Part shown: positions 48,101-59,837 of the stretch, one piece after another | Layout of the letters: every line of letters begins with the position of its first letter | How positions within the stretch are numbered: position 1 is the stretch's first letter | DNA from: Strongylocentrotus purpuratus | Lineage: Eukaryota > Echinodermata > Echinoidea > Camarodonta > Strongylocentrotidae | Reading direction: 5' to 3' | NCBI RefSeq assembly: GCF_000002235.5 | Contig: NW_022145596.1 | Location: forward strand, 3,716,352-3,780,351 | Length of the DNA: 64,000 nucleotides | Made by a program: the position numbers and the translations under genes | The notes under the pieces: generated by a model | What the model saw: the letters and a program-made list of their open reading frames with translations, nothing else | Told to the model about the DNA's origin: nothing | Databases searched by the model: none

Positions 48101-51100
48101 GAAATCCTTGGTTCTGTTTGGTTATCAGCAGATTTGTTACTGATTTTTGTCATTTGTCATTGAAAACAGGCTTTGTAAAACAGGTCCTAGGGCCCCATCT
48201 TATAAACAGTTGTTATCAATCTCAACTTATTTGCAATCAATATCAATCAGAACTATGTACGTAAGAGATAAGAGACTGCAAACTTGCGATTGATTGGAGG
48301 GCTGGAACTCTTTACGAGACAGACCAAGAATGCTTCTAAAAAGATAGGCAGTTGCTCACAAGAAAGACTCGACTCACCTATCAATACTTGAGCTATGACT
48401 ACCTTGGCTAGACACTGGCTCATCCAAGCCTGTGCTATCCTCTGTTTCTACGCCCCTCCTGGCAGTATCCAGGATCCTCTCCTTCAAAGGTATCTCCGTC
48501 TTCACCCTCTTCGTCGGTGTCTCGTCCAGACATCCCTCTGCTTTCTTGCGTTTCCTTGGCTTAGTCTGCTTCTTCTGGATATTGGATTTCTTATTGTTCG
48601 TTTCCTTGAATTGTCTATCATCGGATGAAGACTCCTCCCTTGGCTTTGGCTGAGCTTTGCCTCTCTTTGTTGCTGGTTTCTGCTTTGTTGTGGCCTTTCC
48701 CTTTTTAGATCTTCCCTTGGATGGTTCCGGCTCTGCTTTGGTCATGGCGGTGGATGATGTGTCTTCATCGGATTCATCTCCTGGCATGACTGGGAGAAAG
48801 AAAGAAAGATGATTATACAGTCTAACCTGCTTTAGTGACCACCTGTCTACAACAAGCACATTGTTTGTTTCCCTTGAAAATGGTTTCTCATTGAAACATG
48901 TACTAAATGAACCTGTCTACAAAGACCAACTGTCTACCAAGACCCTTTTTTATGTTTCCCTTGGGCGGTCGCCGTAGACAAGTTTGACTGTATATACTAA
49001 TAGTCATGTTTCTCATTTGAGAAGCATGGGTATAAGTATGCATGTACATGTATGCCTTGGTGTAAGCTGACTCTTTGTATGAGGGCACATACCTTAAAAA
49101 ATCTCTAACAATCAAAAGAAAATCAGTTTCATGTTTCTATGAAGCATTAAAGTGTTCAAAGTCTCTGATAAGCAATGAATAAAAAATTTAAAAAACAAAA
49201 CAAACAGGGTGTCAACATTTTGGGACAAATATGGCGTATCATAGGGAGAGAAATATTCACCTCTTCCCTGTAACATTGCACCTACACATATTTCATTTTT
49301 CATTTCATTTCATTTATTTTCCACATTAAAAACCAGAAGAATATACAAGGTAAGAAAATACATTTTATACATTTGACACATAGAGCAAATGAAAAACAGA
49401 TACATAAGCTTGAGAATAGGCTTTTTAGACACATGCATGTATTTTTAGATTGAACCTACTTATAAAAATGGTAATAATAAGTGACTCTGAGGAATGCCCT
49501 TCCTAGATAGGTTATCATAAAGCTTCTTAATCTTGGCCATATGATAAAGAATATTCCTATAAAACAAAAAAACACCTCAATAATTCTTACCTTGATGTAA
49601 ATAAGAATATATTTCAGACAGTAGTAGCTTGGCCTTCTTTTTACCTAGGGGCTTAACTCCATACCTCTTCAGCTCTTTCTGAATGTAAAAATAGTATAAA
49701 ACATTATAAGTAATGTTGTGAAATCCATTAATAAATTCTTAAATGAATCACAATAATGTGATACAATGGTTTATTACTAAACTAATGTCATATTTAATAT
49801 ATCTCAACATTTGTTACCCTATTTGTTGATTCTGTATTATGTTTTATGAATTTATAATTCAACCGTTTAATCTGGCTTTCATACAATTCCCCAAGGAAGA
49901 AAAGTATTTTGTTTTCTGATGAGGCTACCTCGTCAAAATAAAACTCAATCAAATCAGATTAAATCAAACAACACCAATATTATGCATAGATCATTTCAAA
50001 AAGGGAACTCTTACTGTAAATCAATATCAAATTTTCTCTCTCTAAACATCAATCCTTTTTCCTGAAACTTTCAGGGATATATATTTCTCATGCTGCCAAA
50101 TTTTCAAAACCTACAACTTGGAAGGAGACCTCACTCAAGCGGAAGCCATATTAAAGGGAAATGAAGCGTCCAACTCCACTGCATGGGAAAAATGGACGAT
50201 AAATGATGATGACACTGAGAGAAAAAGTTTACTGCAATTCAACTACTTTCATAACCAGGTCAAACTGATACAACTGGCTTTAGAAAAGAAAACTATTAGT
50301 GATGCCTACCTTGAGTTCTGGAGTCATCATAGAGTCATAGTTGGGCATCGGGGTGATTGGAGCTGGAGGGTAATACTCGTCTCTTATCAGACGGGATATC
50401 GACGGTGTCTTCAGAACAGCACCTAATAATGTCAATCAGGATACAGCAATTTTTCTGTTACATGGACGGCTCACTCACACTGCATTACGCTGCAGCACCA
50501 ATCTTTAACTTAATATTTTGTTCTTTTCAACCATAAAGTCTGATCAAATTGTGAATGAATTATAGGTAGTGTTCCATCGATTTAAAAACAATAATAACTA
50601 CATTCATGTTGCACACATACCCGTCCCAGGGGATGCTCAAGGCACCTACAAAATAATACTAGTATCTTGGCTTTAGATATGCTGCCATAAGGAGCTAAGC
50701 GTATTCAATGAATATAATTACCTCCTTGTGATGATCATATCTGATAACAATACAGTATCAATAAAACAATGGGAGTGGTCATGAGACCATGTTGAATAAT
50801 TTTGAATTTCCAACTGACCCTACCAATAACACTAATCTTATTTGTTTGGCCATTTATTTGTCAAAAACATACATAGAAATTGTAATTTTTTTTCAAAATG
50901 TATCAAACAAATATTTTTAAAGGCCCTATTTTCACTTTTACAGGTGCATCCCAATTTTGTTTTTAATCTGCAAGGTCTTCTTATTTGCTCTAAATACACT
51001 TTAGTACAACTTTGGTTTTAACATAACTAAGTATACCTGTGGAGACTGCGTTTGACTGTGAAGTTCTAGGGGTTGTTGTCAATGATTGAGAAAGTCTATG

Positions 51101-54100
51101 ACCTTTTGGTCCATCTCCTGGTCCTCCTCCTAAAAGTGGTCTCTGAAAACATTTTTAACAGAAGTCAATATTTATTTCATGTTTCCATAATACCATACAC
51201 AAAGTCCAGCACTTATCAGAGGATCTGGCACAAGTGGACATCTTTTTGTTTGTATATACAAGGTTACTTTTAATCTATTTTTGTGCCATATATAGACCAC
51301 CTTATTAGTTTAAAAACAGTTTATAGGTTATTTCACTAATAATACAAATATGGGACACAATTATGAGGAATCAATATACCTGAATGTGTCATGAAAAATA
51401 TATAGGGGTGCCCTAATTGCAATTAATAATCCTAAGACCATTATCCCATTACAACTGTGAAGAATTTAACTAATTTCCATTATTGCAATTGTACATGTAA
51501 CTATGTCATTAGCTCACCTGATAATGTTTGACATGTGGGGTTCCGATATTGTTATATTCATCTTTCTGTTCAGGCTCTTTGTGACCAACTTGCATTGGAA
51601 AACCACTACCATCACGACTCCTATCTCTGAAGGCTGAAGAAGGGAGGTGAACATCATCCATGAGTCTGTCTTCCTTCTCCTCCTCCTCATGTGTTAAGTC
51701 AATTTCATTTTCTTCTTCAAAGTGTTCATTTTGATGACTCCCAGTCATAATGCCTTCACTTATTTCACCAATTCTGTGAGACCCTTCCCCATCTTTCACG
51801 GACTTCTCATTCTGGTGTGCAATTCCTGCATCACTATCATCATCCTCATCATTTGGATGATCCATCCCAACATGGAAGTCATTATAACCGCATCCCTCCT
51901 CCATGTCATAGGCAAATCTCTCTTCTGGCTCCTCATCCATGTCCTGCATGGCAGGGTATGGAGACTGCCTGGACGATACTGAAGGAGATGTTGATACAGC
52001 AGGAGAAGCACCTGGAACAGGAGAGGCTCCAGGAGCTGAAGATCTTTCCATGGAAGGAGACAGTGATATTCTATGCAATGGAACAGAAGAGGCTCCAGGA
52101 GGTGGAGACCTTTCAAAGGAAGGAGACGGTGATATTCTATGCAATACGGGTGGAGAAGTGGAAGGAGATAAGTCATGCATCAGCTCAGGTGATGCTTCAC
52201 AATGAAACGAGTCTCTAGATCTGCAGGAGGGAAGATCCTGGTCCATCTTTAGACTGGACCATCTTCTGTTAGTGTCTTTGGAGCTTGCACTGGATTCAAA
52301 GGAAGGGCTAGACAAGCTGCTGCCATTCCCACGTTGCGGGGTTTCTCTTTTAACCCTCATTTTCTTCTTGCGCTTGGAAGAGGATGGATGCTTGCTCCCT
52401 TTTCTTGAAGAAGTTGAAGATGATGGAGAGAGTTGGTATGGATCATCCTCCTCCTCCTCCTCAAGGCTCTCTGCTTTGATCTTCGGGGATGCTTTCAAAC
52501 TCCTGCTGTGATCCAATCCTAAATGATTATTTCTGCTGACTGGACCTCTTTTACTCTCTACCATTTTCTCCAACCTTGGAATCTGAGATGCCTTGGAAAA
52601 TTTGGGCGATGGTGGTGGTGATGGAGATAGAATATCTTCAGAGAGACTCCAATCTAAGGACCCTTGTCTTTTTTTGAATCCTCGATCATCATGGTTTTCT
52701 GTTGATGACTGCGATGCAAGCCTTTTCTGCCTTGATTCGCCATCTTTATCAAGCTTATTACACTTTAAGGTCATGGAGAGTTTCTTAAGAACTACTGAAG
52801 AGTTACGATGGATCTTATCTATGATTTCTCCAGACTCTGATTCCTTTATCCTAACCACTTGTATCTCATTCCCATCATGAGATGCTACTTGCTCTGGTGG
52901 TGAGCGATTATCATCAGAATCAGTCTGTGGAGAGTATTGCTGTATCAACAGTTTCTTTTTCCTTGAAGAACTTAATCTCCCTTGATCAATGTCATCAAAG
53001 CCACGATCTTGGACCTTACCGTTCAACCCTGTACTATTTTCTACCTGTAAACTTGTTTCCCGTACACTTTGCAGACTCTTCTCCAAAGTTCTGTTCTGCC
53101 CATCACTCTCAGATTCTGCAGAATCCATCCGAAGGAATAGTACTTCGTCATCAGGACTCTCTGAGTGCTCTACACCAGCATCCAAAAAGCGCTTATGCAA
53201 AACTTTGACCCCATCACCACATTCTAAACCCATACTGCCACCCTTAGATATGTTTGAAGTCTCTGGGGATGCCTTCCTTTTCTTCTGACGGTCCGTCACG
53301 GATATTGCACTGACATTACTCTCACACACTAGTGTCTGATTTAAGAAAGAATGATGACTTTCCTCAAACGACATATGATGATGTTCATCAGTAATTGTTT
53401 CATTTGTTGATGAGGAACTAACACTGACCCTCCTTCTGCTATGATATGTTTCCTTTGGAGTTTCATCAACGATGTCTTCAGTACACTCATTTAAGTTCTC
53501 TCCAATCATATCTTTCCTTTCATCAGTAGTCCTCTTTGCTAAGGGGGTCACGCATTGGGCATTTACTTCACCTTGTACTACCACTTCATCATCTATTGCC
53601 ATGCTCCAATCCTCATTATCACCATCACTATTGCTGTTGTCACGGGAACAGTAACTACTGGTATTACCCCGTCTACACCCTTGTGTCAACATCATCTTGT
53701 GAAGCTCCTCCTCCTCCTTCTCCTCCTCATCCATCATCCTTTCACCATCATTCTCGATATTCTTCGGGCTGCTGACACTAGAGTGGACAAATTCCCTAAA
53801 GGGGGAATCATCCTCCAACTCCTCATCTTCCAACATTATCGTCCTGAATCGTTGGGATGACTCATAAATCTCTTTGATCTCATCATCGTCGAGGGCATCA
53901 TTCACGTCATCATCCGACGTTCTACCAGCATCTCTATTTTTCTCCTCCTTGTCATCTTCTTCATCTTCCCACAGACTGTCGATGAGTTGGTTGAGGTCTT
54001 TATCCACAATGTCCAGCTCACTTTCTTTCCGTGTTATCTTAGAGTCAGTGTCATCCTGAAGATATGGCTTGCAGTGTGAGGCTAAATCGGCCATTTCAAA

Positions 54101-57100
54101 TCTATTTGGCAAACATAGAGATGTAAAAGTAAAGTGTAACATTATCTTGCAATAATTGCTTGTATCTATTTCTGACTAATAACATCAAACAGTGGATGTG
54201 AGTGCCATTTGAGCAGGTAACTAGAACAGCTGAAGGCAGAAAGTTATGTAGAACCTGTGTCTCAAGGTCCGTTTCATTGTCACCCCAACGGCCTTCAAGC
54301 TATGGAACATAGATAGATAGATAGAAAGATTTCCGTAGCTTTACTTTATGCTCAGAAATGTCTCTAGATAGCTTAATTGTCTATTTTTTTCAAAAAATGT
54401 ATGTACAAACATATTCTCAACCCATATTTTCTTTATGGTTTTGATAACCCCAAATCAATGACCTTTCCCAGAATTAGCAACTTACAAGCTCATGTATTAT
54501 GCACCAAAATGAAGCTCTTGTACCCTAAAACATAATTTTACTAAGAGGGAAATTCACTTACCTTTCAGCGAATTTGTGGGTTTCGACTGCTGTATCATTG
54601 GTAATATTGACAGTGGCTGAATAAATATAACTCAGAACGTTCTCCATTGCTTCATAGCCCATATCACTCACAACAATGGATGGAAGGCCGGTGCTTTTTC
54701 TCCCAAATGGTTTAGCCAGAAGCTGTTGGAAAATGAAAACGACATAAACATTACTGGATAATGAAAGGAAATATCTGACTTATCAAACTTTTCAATCACC
54801 TCCTTCGTCTTACTTATATTTGTCATCATCATCATCTTCTTTATAATCATCATCATCGTCATCATCATTACCACCTCCACCACAACCACCCCACCACCAC
54901 CACCACCATCATCCCTATCCTCATTAAAGCCCCTCTAAAGTGTTGGGAGCCCCAAAAGTTGATGAAGAATTTCACTTAAATTGTATCATAATGTGAGAGA
55001 GAATGTCATTTAAGGATTTTCAAAACAAATGTGTTTGAAGTCGAATATTGATGAAATAATACAAAATTTAGGTTTTCTGCGTACAACAAACAAGGGAAAC
55101 GCTCTCGGCGGTCTCGCCTGCATAACGCAATTCAATGTGATAAACCAGAACGTCAATGACGTAGCGCTCATCCGCATCTCACAACAACAAATATCGTAAA
55201 TTTTATGTGGTACACTTTTGAACTGGTCAAAAAATAGAAATTTGATGCCCTGGAAGGGACATAATTTCATTTCATTTGCATAAAGTACCATAAATAATCA
55301 ATGGAGCAAAATCTCACAATTCTGTGTAGAAGTTTATTGCTCCAAATTTAGCTCTACCAGATAAGGCAAAATTGGTCAAGAAATGAGGGAAAAGAAGCAA
55401 TTTTTGTTATTTTTGGAATAAATTTGCATAAATTACCATAATTAATTAATGGAGAACAATTTCAAAATTCTGTGTAGAAGTTTAGTGTACCAAAGTTAGC
55501 TCTACCATATAAAGCAAACCAAATCAAAATCGGTCGAGAAATGAAGGAGAAGAAGCCTTTTTTGTGATTTCGAATAAATTAGCATAAATTAGCATAGATA
55601 ATGAATTTCACGATTCTGTGTAGAAATTTTAAATCCCCTCCTAGCCCTATCATATGAAACAATCAGAATCAAAATCGGTTGAAAAATAACTAAGAAGAAG
55701 CATTTTGAAAATCTTAATGTTGATGCCACAACAAAGTCTAAGTTTGTTGACCTTAAATGGCATTTGACCTTAACTTAGAGACCTGAAATTCTACTCACAT
55801 GATTGGGGAGACTTGATAACCCTATAGTCCAAGTTTCATTGACTAAGAACTTATACTTTCAAAATTATATCAAAAATTCAAAAACTTAACCTTAGGTTAA
55901 GTTTTCGATGATGATGCTACAACATAGTCCAAGTCTGTTGACCTGAAATGACCTTTGACCTTGACTTTGTGATCTGAAATTCTACTCACATGATTGGGGA
56001 TACTTGATTACCATATAGTCAAAGTTTCATTGACTAAGAACTTATACTTTAAAAATTATACCAAAAATTCAAAAACTTAACCTTAGGTTAAGTTTTTGAT
56101 GTTGACGCCGTCGCCGTCGCCGTCGCCGTCGCCGCCGCCGTCACCGGAAAAGCGGCGCCTATGTCTCGCTTTTTGCTACGCAGGCGAGACAAAAACCCAC
56201 AATTTGTATTCTTTTATCAATATTTGCCTTCAAACACATTTTTTGTTTGTTTTGTTTTTTGCAGAAGTATGACATTTAAATGACATCTTCTTTTACATTA
56301 TGATACAATTTAAGTGAAATTTTACCATCAAATTGTTGGCGAATTTAGGCCCCCAACACTTTAGAGGGTTTTAAATGCATCTGGCAACCTTCCACAGCAA
56401 AACTTGAATTTCCAATGCCAAAATTAAGGATATAGTGTATTGACATCATTTTATACAGATGTGATCAGAAAACTTGAGGAATATAGGGTTCATAACATTA
56501 GTTTGAAGGCAGAATCATCAGAATAATTTCTCCGTAATAACATTGGTTGGCAGCTATGTCAATATCAATATCCAATAATGAATCAACATCGTAATAATTT
56601 TATATTACCCTTGAGATTAATTACAATGACCTAAATGAGAATAAACCAAATGAAAACCAAACTTTCTTTGTGTCACAGTATCATTTCCAAAGCAATTCCC
56701 CAACCTAATGGGCATACTTACCGTTGCTAAGGCGGGGCATCTCAGTTGGATCATGAAGCTATGCACATGAAGTTTACTGCCATCATCTATCTGTATGACA
56801 GCATCACTCATAGTGGGTGAGTTCACTAAACTAGACAGATCTTCTAAGAGGGTCAACTGGTCATCACTCAGCCGATTCTCTGGGCTGTCCACCTGAAAAA
56901 AAACATCATCAAAAGTTAGTATGAATAGTTTTGCTATTCACACCATCTACATCATGATTTCAAGGAAAAAAATATGTCTGTAAAAAAGCTAGGTTGAATT
57001 GAATTTGGACAGAAAACATTACCGTCATTGCTCATATCAAAATGATTGCATTAAGTGATAGGAGATGCTTTGTTGGTGTTAAAACCTGCTGCTGCTGCCA

Positions 57101-59051
57101 CTACCACTGCCACTATCACTATCACAACTACCACTACCACTTATATTATTCTAATATCACTACCATTTCTACTACATTGTTTACAAATTTCTACTTCTAA
57201 TTCTACTCTAACATGAGGACATTACCCCCAGATACAAAATTCATACCCTGTGAGCTGTCTCCTGTGGAATAAACCCACATTTATCTGATGACATAGATGT
57301 TGAGTCTAGCAGTCCTTCCTCCGCTAGCTCAGCCAGGCATTGCACCGTCATACCCAAGGACTGCGTCGTACTGAAGCTCTCTTCTACACTCCCTATGTTT
57401 GATAGTACTACAGCCTGGTAAATTCACAAGCAAAAAAAAACTTTATGAGGGGTGATTTGAATATTGCACATTAAGACCTATGTCATACCACACAATAGCA
57501 TCAAAATAAAATAGATTATATACCTCACTTAAGAAATCCAGCCATCTGATTGGTCGAAATTGCATTCATAAACTTTAACTATTTCTGTAAAATTCCCAGT
57601 AACCATGGTTAAAACAGTTCTAAAATCCCAGTAACCATGGTTACCGGGAAAATAGTTCAGTCTCCATGGTTACCCCATAGGTTTACATGTTAAAAAATGG
57701 TTTGATCAAAGATACCGTACGTGTGCGAAGAATTGGTCGGTATTTTCATACAAGACAAGACAATTCCAAACAAGACAAAAATGGCTAAAGAAACTGTCCC
57801 AAGATTTCAACTTATCAAATGCAAGACTCGCTGACAGCAAGAACAACAAAAAAGGTACGTGAAATTATCCATAAACATGAGTTTAGTTGCTGAAAATGGA
57901 GTACCAGCATAGACGTAGACGAAAATAGATCTAGTTGTCAGGGTGTCTGATTGCGCACCCGATGTTGTGTGCTATATTCTTCCCATAGAGATTACACGCA
58001 ATGCAGTCTCTATGCAGTCTACGTGCACTGCGCGACCATGCAAAAAAAGTCAAGTTTTTTTTTTCGATTCGAGATTAAAACTTTTATCTGTTGTGATCCT
58101 GAAGGTGATACTCAATAAGTGAGATGTCATATGAAAGCGCAGGTTCTTCTCTCTATTCCCCACAGGGCCGGCCCACCCCCAAAATTGTAAAAATATCTTG
58201 CTTAGACTAGAATCTAGATCTAGTCTACTCTCAAAGATACACTCATAAAAAACAACCGTGCAGATAAACTAGAGAAAGGCCAAGGTGGTGTCATTAGTTG
58301 ACTCTTTTGTTTTCGGCATATAAAAGTATTAATGACTGCTTTAGTATTCGAGAAAGGTTACAATTGGGCTATTGCCCTCGGCACGCCTCGGGGCAATAGC
58401 ACAATTGTAACCTTCCCTTGAGCGTATAAAAACAACTATTTATCTCAAAGCAATCATTAATACTATACTATCAAACTAAACTGATTGCATAGTTTTAAAA
58501 TATCTGGCACTATTCCTGAAATTAGAATTCTGTACTAGTATGAAAATATAAGATAAACTTTTTAAGACAGATTTGTATGACTAGTCTGACCACAGGTGGA
58601 GTTGATTCATCACCATACTGGCTTACAGACATGTTCTCAATCAAAGGTAAACTACACAGTGACTACATAATGAAATAGATTATATATATCATCTGTTTAG
58701 ATCCGAAATGCCTGTAAACCATATCATTATACACAGAGTTAACCCCCTCCTGGCTCTAAACAGACAATATTGACTAATTCTTTCAATCCCCTTTGAAAAC
58801 ACTTTGAGGATGAATTCTGGAAGGCATACTTTTTTGTGAGAGAGAAGTACACATACCTTTGGAGACTGCTTGATAGGAGTCTTAGTAGGAGTCTTGCTGA
58901 AAACTTGATGTGAGATGGGACTGGTATGGCTTTTTGGAGTCAAGGGTACAATCGTTGGCTGCAGCTGCTCTACATAAAAGGGTGACCTACCAGTCTGCTT
59001 CCACGATAGGTCTGCTCCTGTGGCATTCCATAGCTGAAGACCAGACTTTAT
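45188..59051 (-). CDS. SLX4: SLX4 structure-specific endonuclease scaffold (FANCP), 5' end not found
   Basis: Nuclear scaffold that recruits SLX1, XPF-ERCC1 and MUS81-EME1 in crosslink repair and Holliday-junction resolution. Exons seen, 5' to 3': 59051-58857, 57414-57247, about 56892-56722, 54722-54562, 54101-51518, 51142-51037, 50422-50310, 49678-49591, 48789-48378, 47625-47547, 47034-46957, 46283-46194, 45268-45188; together about 1430 aa in phase. The BTB domain spans exons 3-5 (SDAVIQIDDGSKLHVHSFMI...MADLASHCKPYL). A disordered, acidic, Ser-rich region of about 850 aa follows in one 2.6-kb exon. Then comes the SAP-like motif (PAPITPMPNYDSMMTPELKK...RYGVKPLGKKK...EIYSYLHQ), a basic linker, and the C-terminal SLX1-binding domain (MRNKELHQKILHYE...VKLVEFLDHQCITF). 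The tail is a (Lys-Thr)n run. N-terminal UBZ domains and most of the XPF-binding region are not in the exons seen. LW...PFYVEQLQP in the first exon may be part of the latter. Confidence 0.93.
45502..45528. repeat. Short perfect palindrome
   Basis: AGATCAAGATTAAATCTTGATC is embedded here as an inverted repeat of about 11 bp per side, in an SLX4 intron next to GTTCGTTCGTTTG. Confidence 0.6.
46340..46600 (+). mobile_element. LINE 3' fragment (RTE-like), antisense to SLX4
   Basis: Plus strand encodes GHIIRARNLCTRILEGQTNE, then GRQSRRWTDDIKQWTGRSLA, followed after a GA microsatellite (46500-46526) by a VNESMTLDPQL-like end and a stop. GRxxRRWxDDIKxWTG is the familiar C-terminal end of RTE-type reverse transcriptases. 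It is 5'-truncated, lies in an SLX4 intron, and is interrupted by the expanded GA run. Confidence 0.7.
47084..47222. mobile_element. GGGCCCCGTCTTAC-type MITE, copy 2
   Basis: Ends GGGCCCCGTCTTACAAAGAG and its near-perfect complement, about 20 bp; total 139 bp. The interior has AATCGCAAG words as in copy 1. In the SLX4 intron between exons 47625-47547 and 47034-46957. Confidence 0.88.
48190..48325. mobile_element. GGGCCCCGTCTTAC-type MITE, copy 3 (decayed)
   Basis: Left end GGGCCCCATCTTATAAACAG. The right end is weaker (AACTCTTTACGAGACAGACC). The interior (ATCAATCAGAACTATGTACG and AAACTTGCGATTGATTGG) matches copy 1 in the opposite orientation. It ends about 50 bp from an SLX4 exon (48378). 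Confidence 0.75.
48817..48992. mobile_element. TACAGTC-type MITE next to an SLX4 exon
   Basis: Ends ACAGTCTAACCTGCTTTAGT and (right, reverse-complemented) ACAGTCAAACTTGTCTACGG, both with TA outside, suggesting a TA target site. The interior has repeated ACCTGTCTACAA/ACCAACTGTCTACC words. It starts 27 bp into the intron upstream of the 48378-48789 exon and so abuts the acceptor region. Confidence 0.78.
54301..54325. repeat. Short ATAG microsatellite
   Basis: AGATAGATAGATAG in an SLX4 intron; no other content recognised around it. Confidence 0.7.
54815..54915. repeat. (CAT)n/(CAC)n microsatellite
   Basis: Imperfect CATCAT then CCACCACC repeats directly left of the 1.44-kb element at 54928. 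The Met/Val-rich minus-strand frame is an artefact. Confidence 0.88.
54928..56370. mobile_element. 1.44-kb non-autonomous DNA transposon with long TIRs and TTAA flanks
   Basis: TTAA on both sides (54924-54927 and 56371-56374). Inverted ends of about 110-130 bp share CCCTCTAAAGTGTTGGG, TTTCACTTAAATTGTATCAT and ATGTGTTTGAAG. The interior holds three tandem copies of a ~145-bp unit (about 55257-55705; CAATTCTGTGTAGAAGTTT marks each), two copies of a ~190-bp unit (about 55712-56098; ending ACCTTAGGTTAAGTTTT), a GTCGCC array (56104-56140) and GTCTCGCCTGC words facing each other. TTAA targets occur in piggyBac and Kolobok groups; I cannot choose. It lies in the SLX4 intron that splits the BTB domain. 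Confidence 0.85.
55949..55961. promoter_or_regulatory. DR1-type nuclear-receptor half-site pair inside the transposon
   Basis: TGACCTTTGACCT is a perfect direct repeat of AGGTCA spaced by one base on the minus strand, the consensus for RXR/HNF4/COUP-TF-type receptors. The neighbouring ~190-bp unit has a degenerate version near 55752. Activity is unknown. Confidence 0.45.
57085..57155. repeat. (CACTAC)n-like microsatellite
   Basis: Imperfect CTGCTGCCACTACCACTATC repeat in an SLX4 intron. Confidence 0.8.
57595..57680. repeat. Cluster of CAGTAACCATGGTTA words
   Basis: Three CCATGGTTA-containing repeats close together in the SLX4 intron between the first two exons seen. CCATGG-centred and partly palindromic. 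No class assigned. Confidence 0.6.
58325..58464. mobile_element. Small MITE with a strong central hairpin
   Basis: Outer ends AGTATTAATGACTGCTTTA and (right, reverse-complemented) AGTATTAATGATTGCTTTGA. The centre (58355-58415) forms a hairpin with stem AGGTTACAATTGGGCTATTG and loop near CCTCGGCACGCCTCGG. 140 bp, no coding capacity. Confidence 0.7.
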
Positions 59052-59059
59052 CTGTGAAG

Positions 59060-59800
59060 GTTGGCAATAATGGAAACTAATACTTTATTTGCAAGAAAGG
59101 AGAGTTTGGTTCCTACTGAATTTCATGACTAGTTCTTCTGATATATGCTTCAGTCGGTTGCTCATGAAGTGATAAATTAAAAATACATTTAATTTGAATT
59201 TGGAGCATAATCCCAGATGGTGATTGCTTGTTACTTGTAGATATAATCCCGATGGCTGCTATCATACAGCTAAACTGGGATGTCCGTGCAACGTGCTGGC
59301 ATAGTGGCAGTGCATGAAGTCTATGATTTACAATAAAACGGTGGACGTGCAATACTATATTAGATTATATTTTGTGGCTATAATCTGCACCAAAAGGCAA
59401 AGGAGACCAGTGGTTGATTTTAAGGTGATTCCAAAATATGTCATTTTTGCTTTATATCACAAAAATCAGAAGGACAAATTTCCACAGAAAATGATTATAC
59501 ACTTATCAATGGCAAATTAATATTCCATTAAATAACATCATTTCCCCTGAAAATACAGAGATCTTTAGCAACACACACATGAAATTAAGATCAATTTAAA
59601 TTAAGGGAAAGGAGGAAAACATAAAGGAGGGTATTTGTATTTGATTTAGTCGACCAAAAGTTTAGAGCGCCATCTTCGGCGACAGACTTTTATAGACAGA
59701 GTTTCAAAGTCAAACAATGATCAATGAAGAACAATGAGAAATCGATGATTAATTGCAACATATTCTTAGCTGCAGACAAGTTAATTGACTAAAAGGAGGC
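59060..59800. other. No SLX4 exon recognised upstream of 59051
   Basis: The first SLX4 exon seen begins in phase 0 after a good acceptor, so more 5' exons must exist. I see none in this stretch. It leads into the leader of the BEL/Pao element. Confidence 0.45.
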
Positions 59801-59837
59801 AAGAAGGTCAGTACTTAAGCTTGCAGTGTTTCAGTTG

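Noticed and set aside
50118-50426. 102-codon plus-strand frame
   Set aside because: Its second half overlaps an SLX4 exon in antisense and the rest looks like intron.
51722-54059. Plus-strand frames of up to 133 codons
   Set aside because: Shadows of the large Ser/Glu-rich SLX4 exon on the minus strand.
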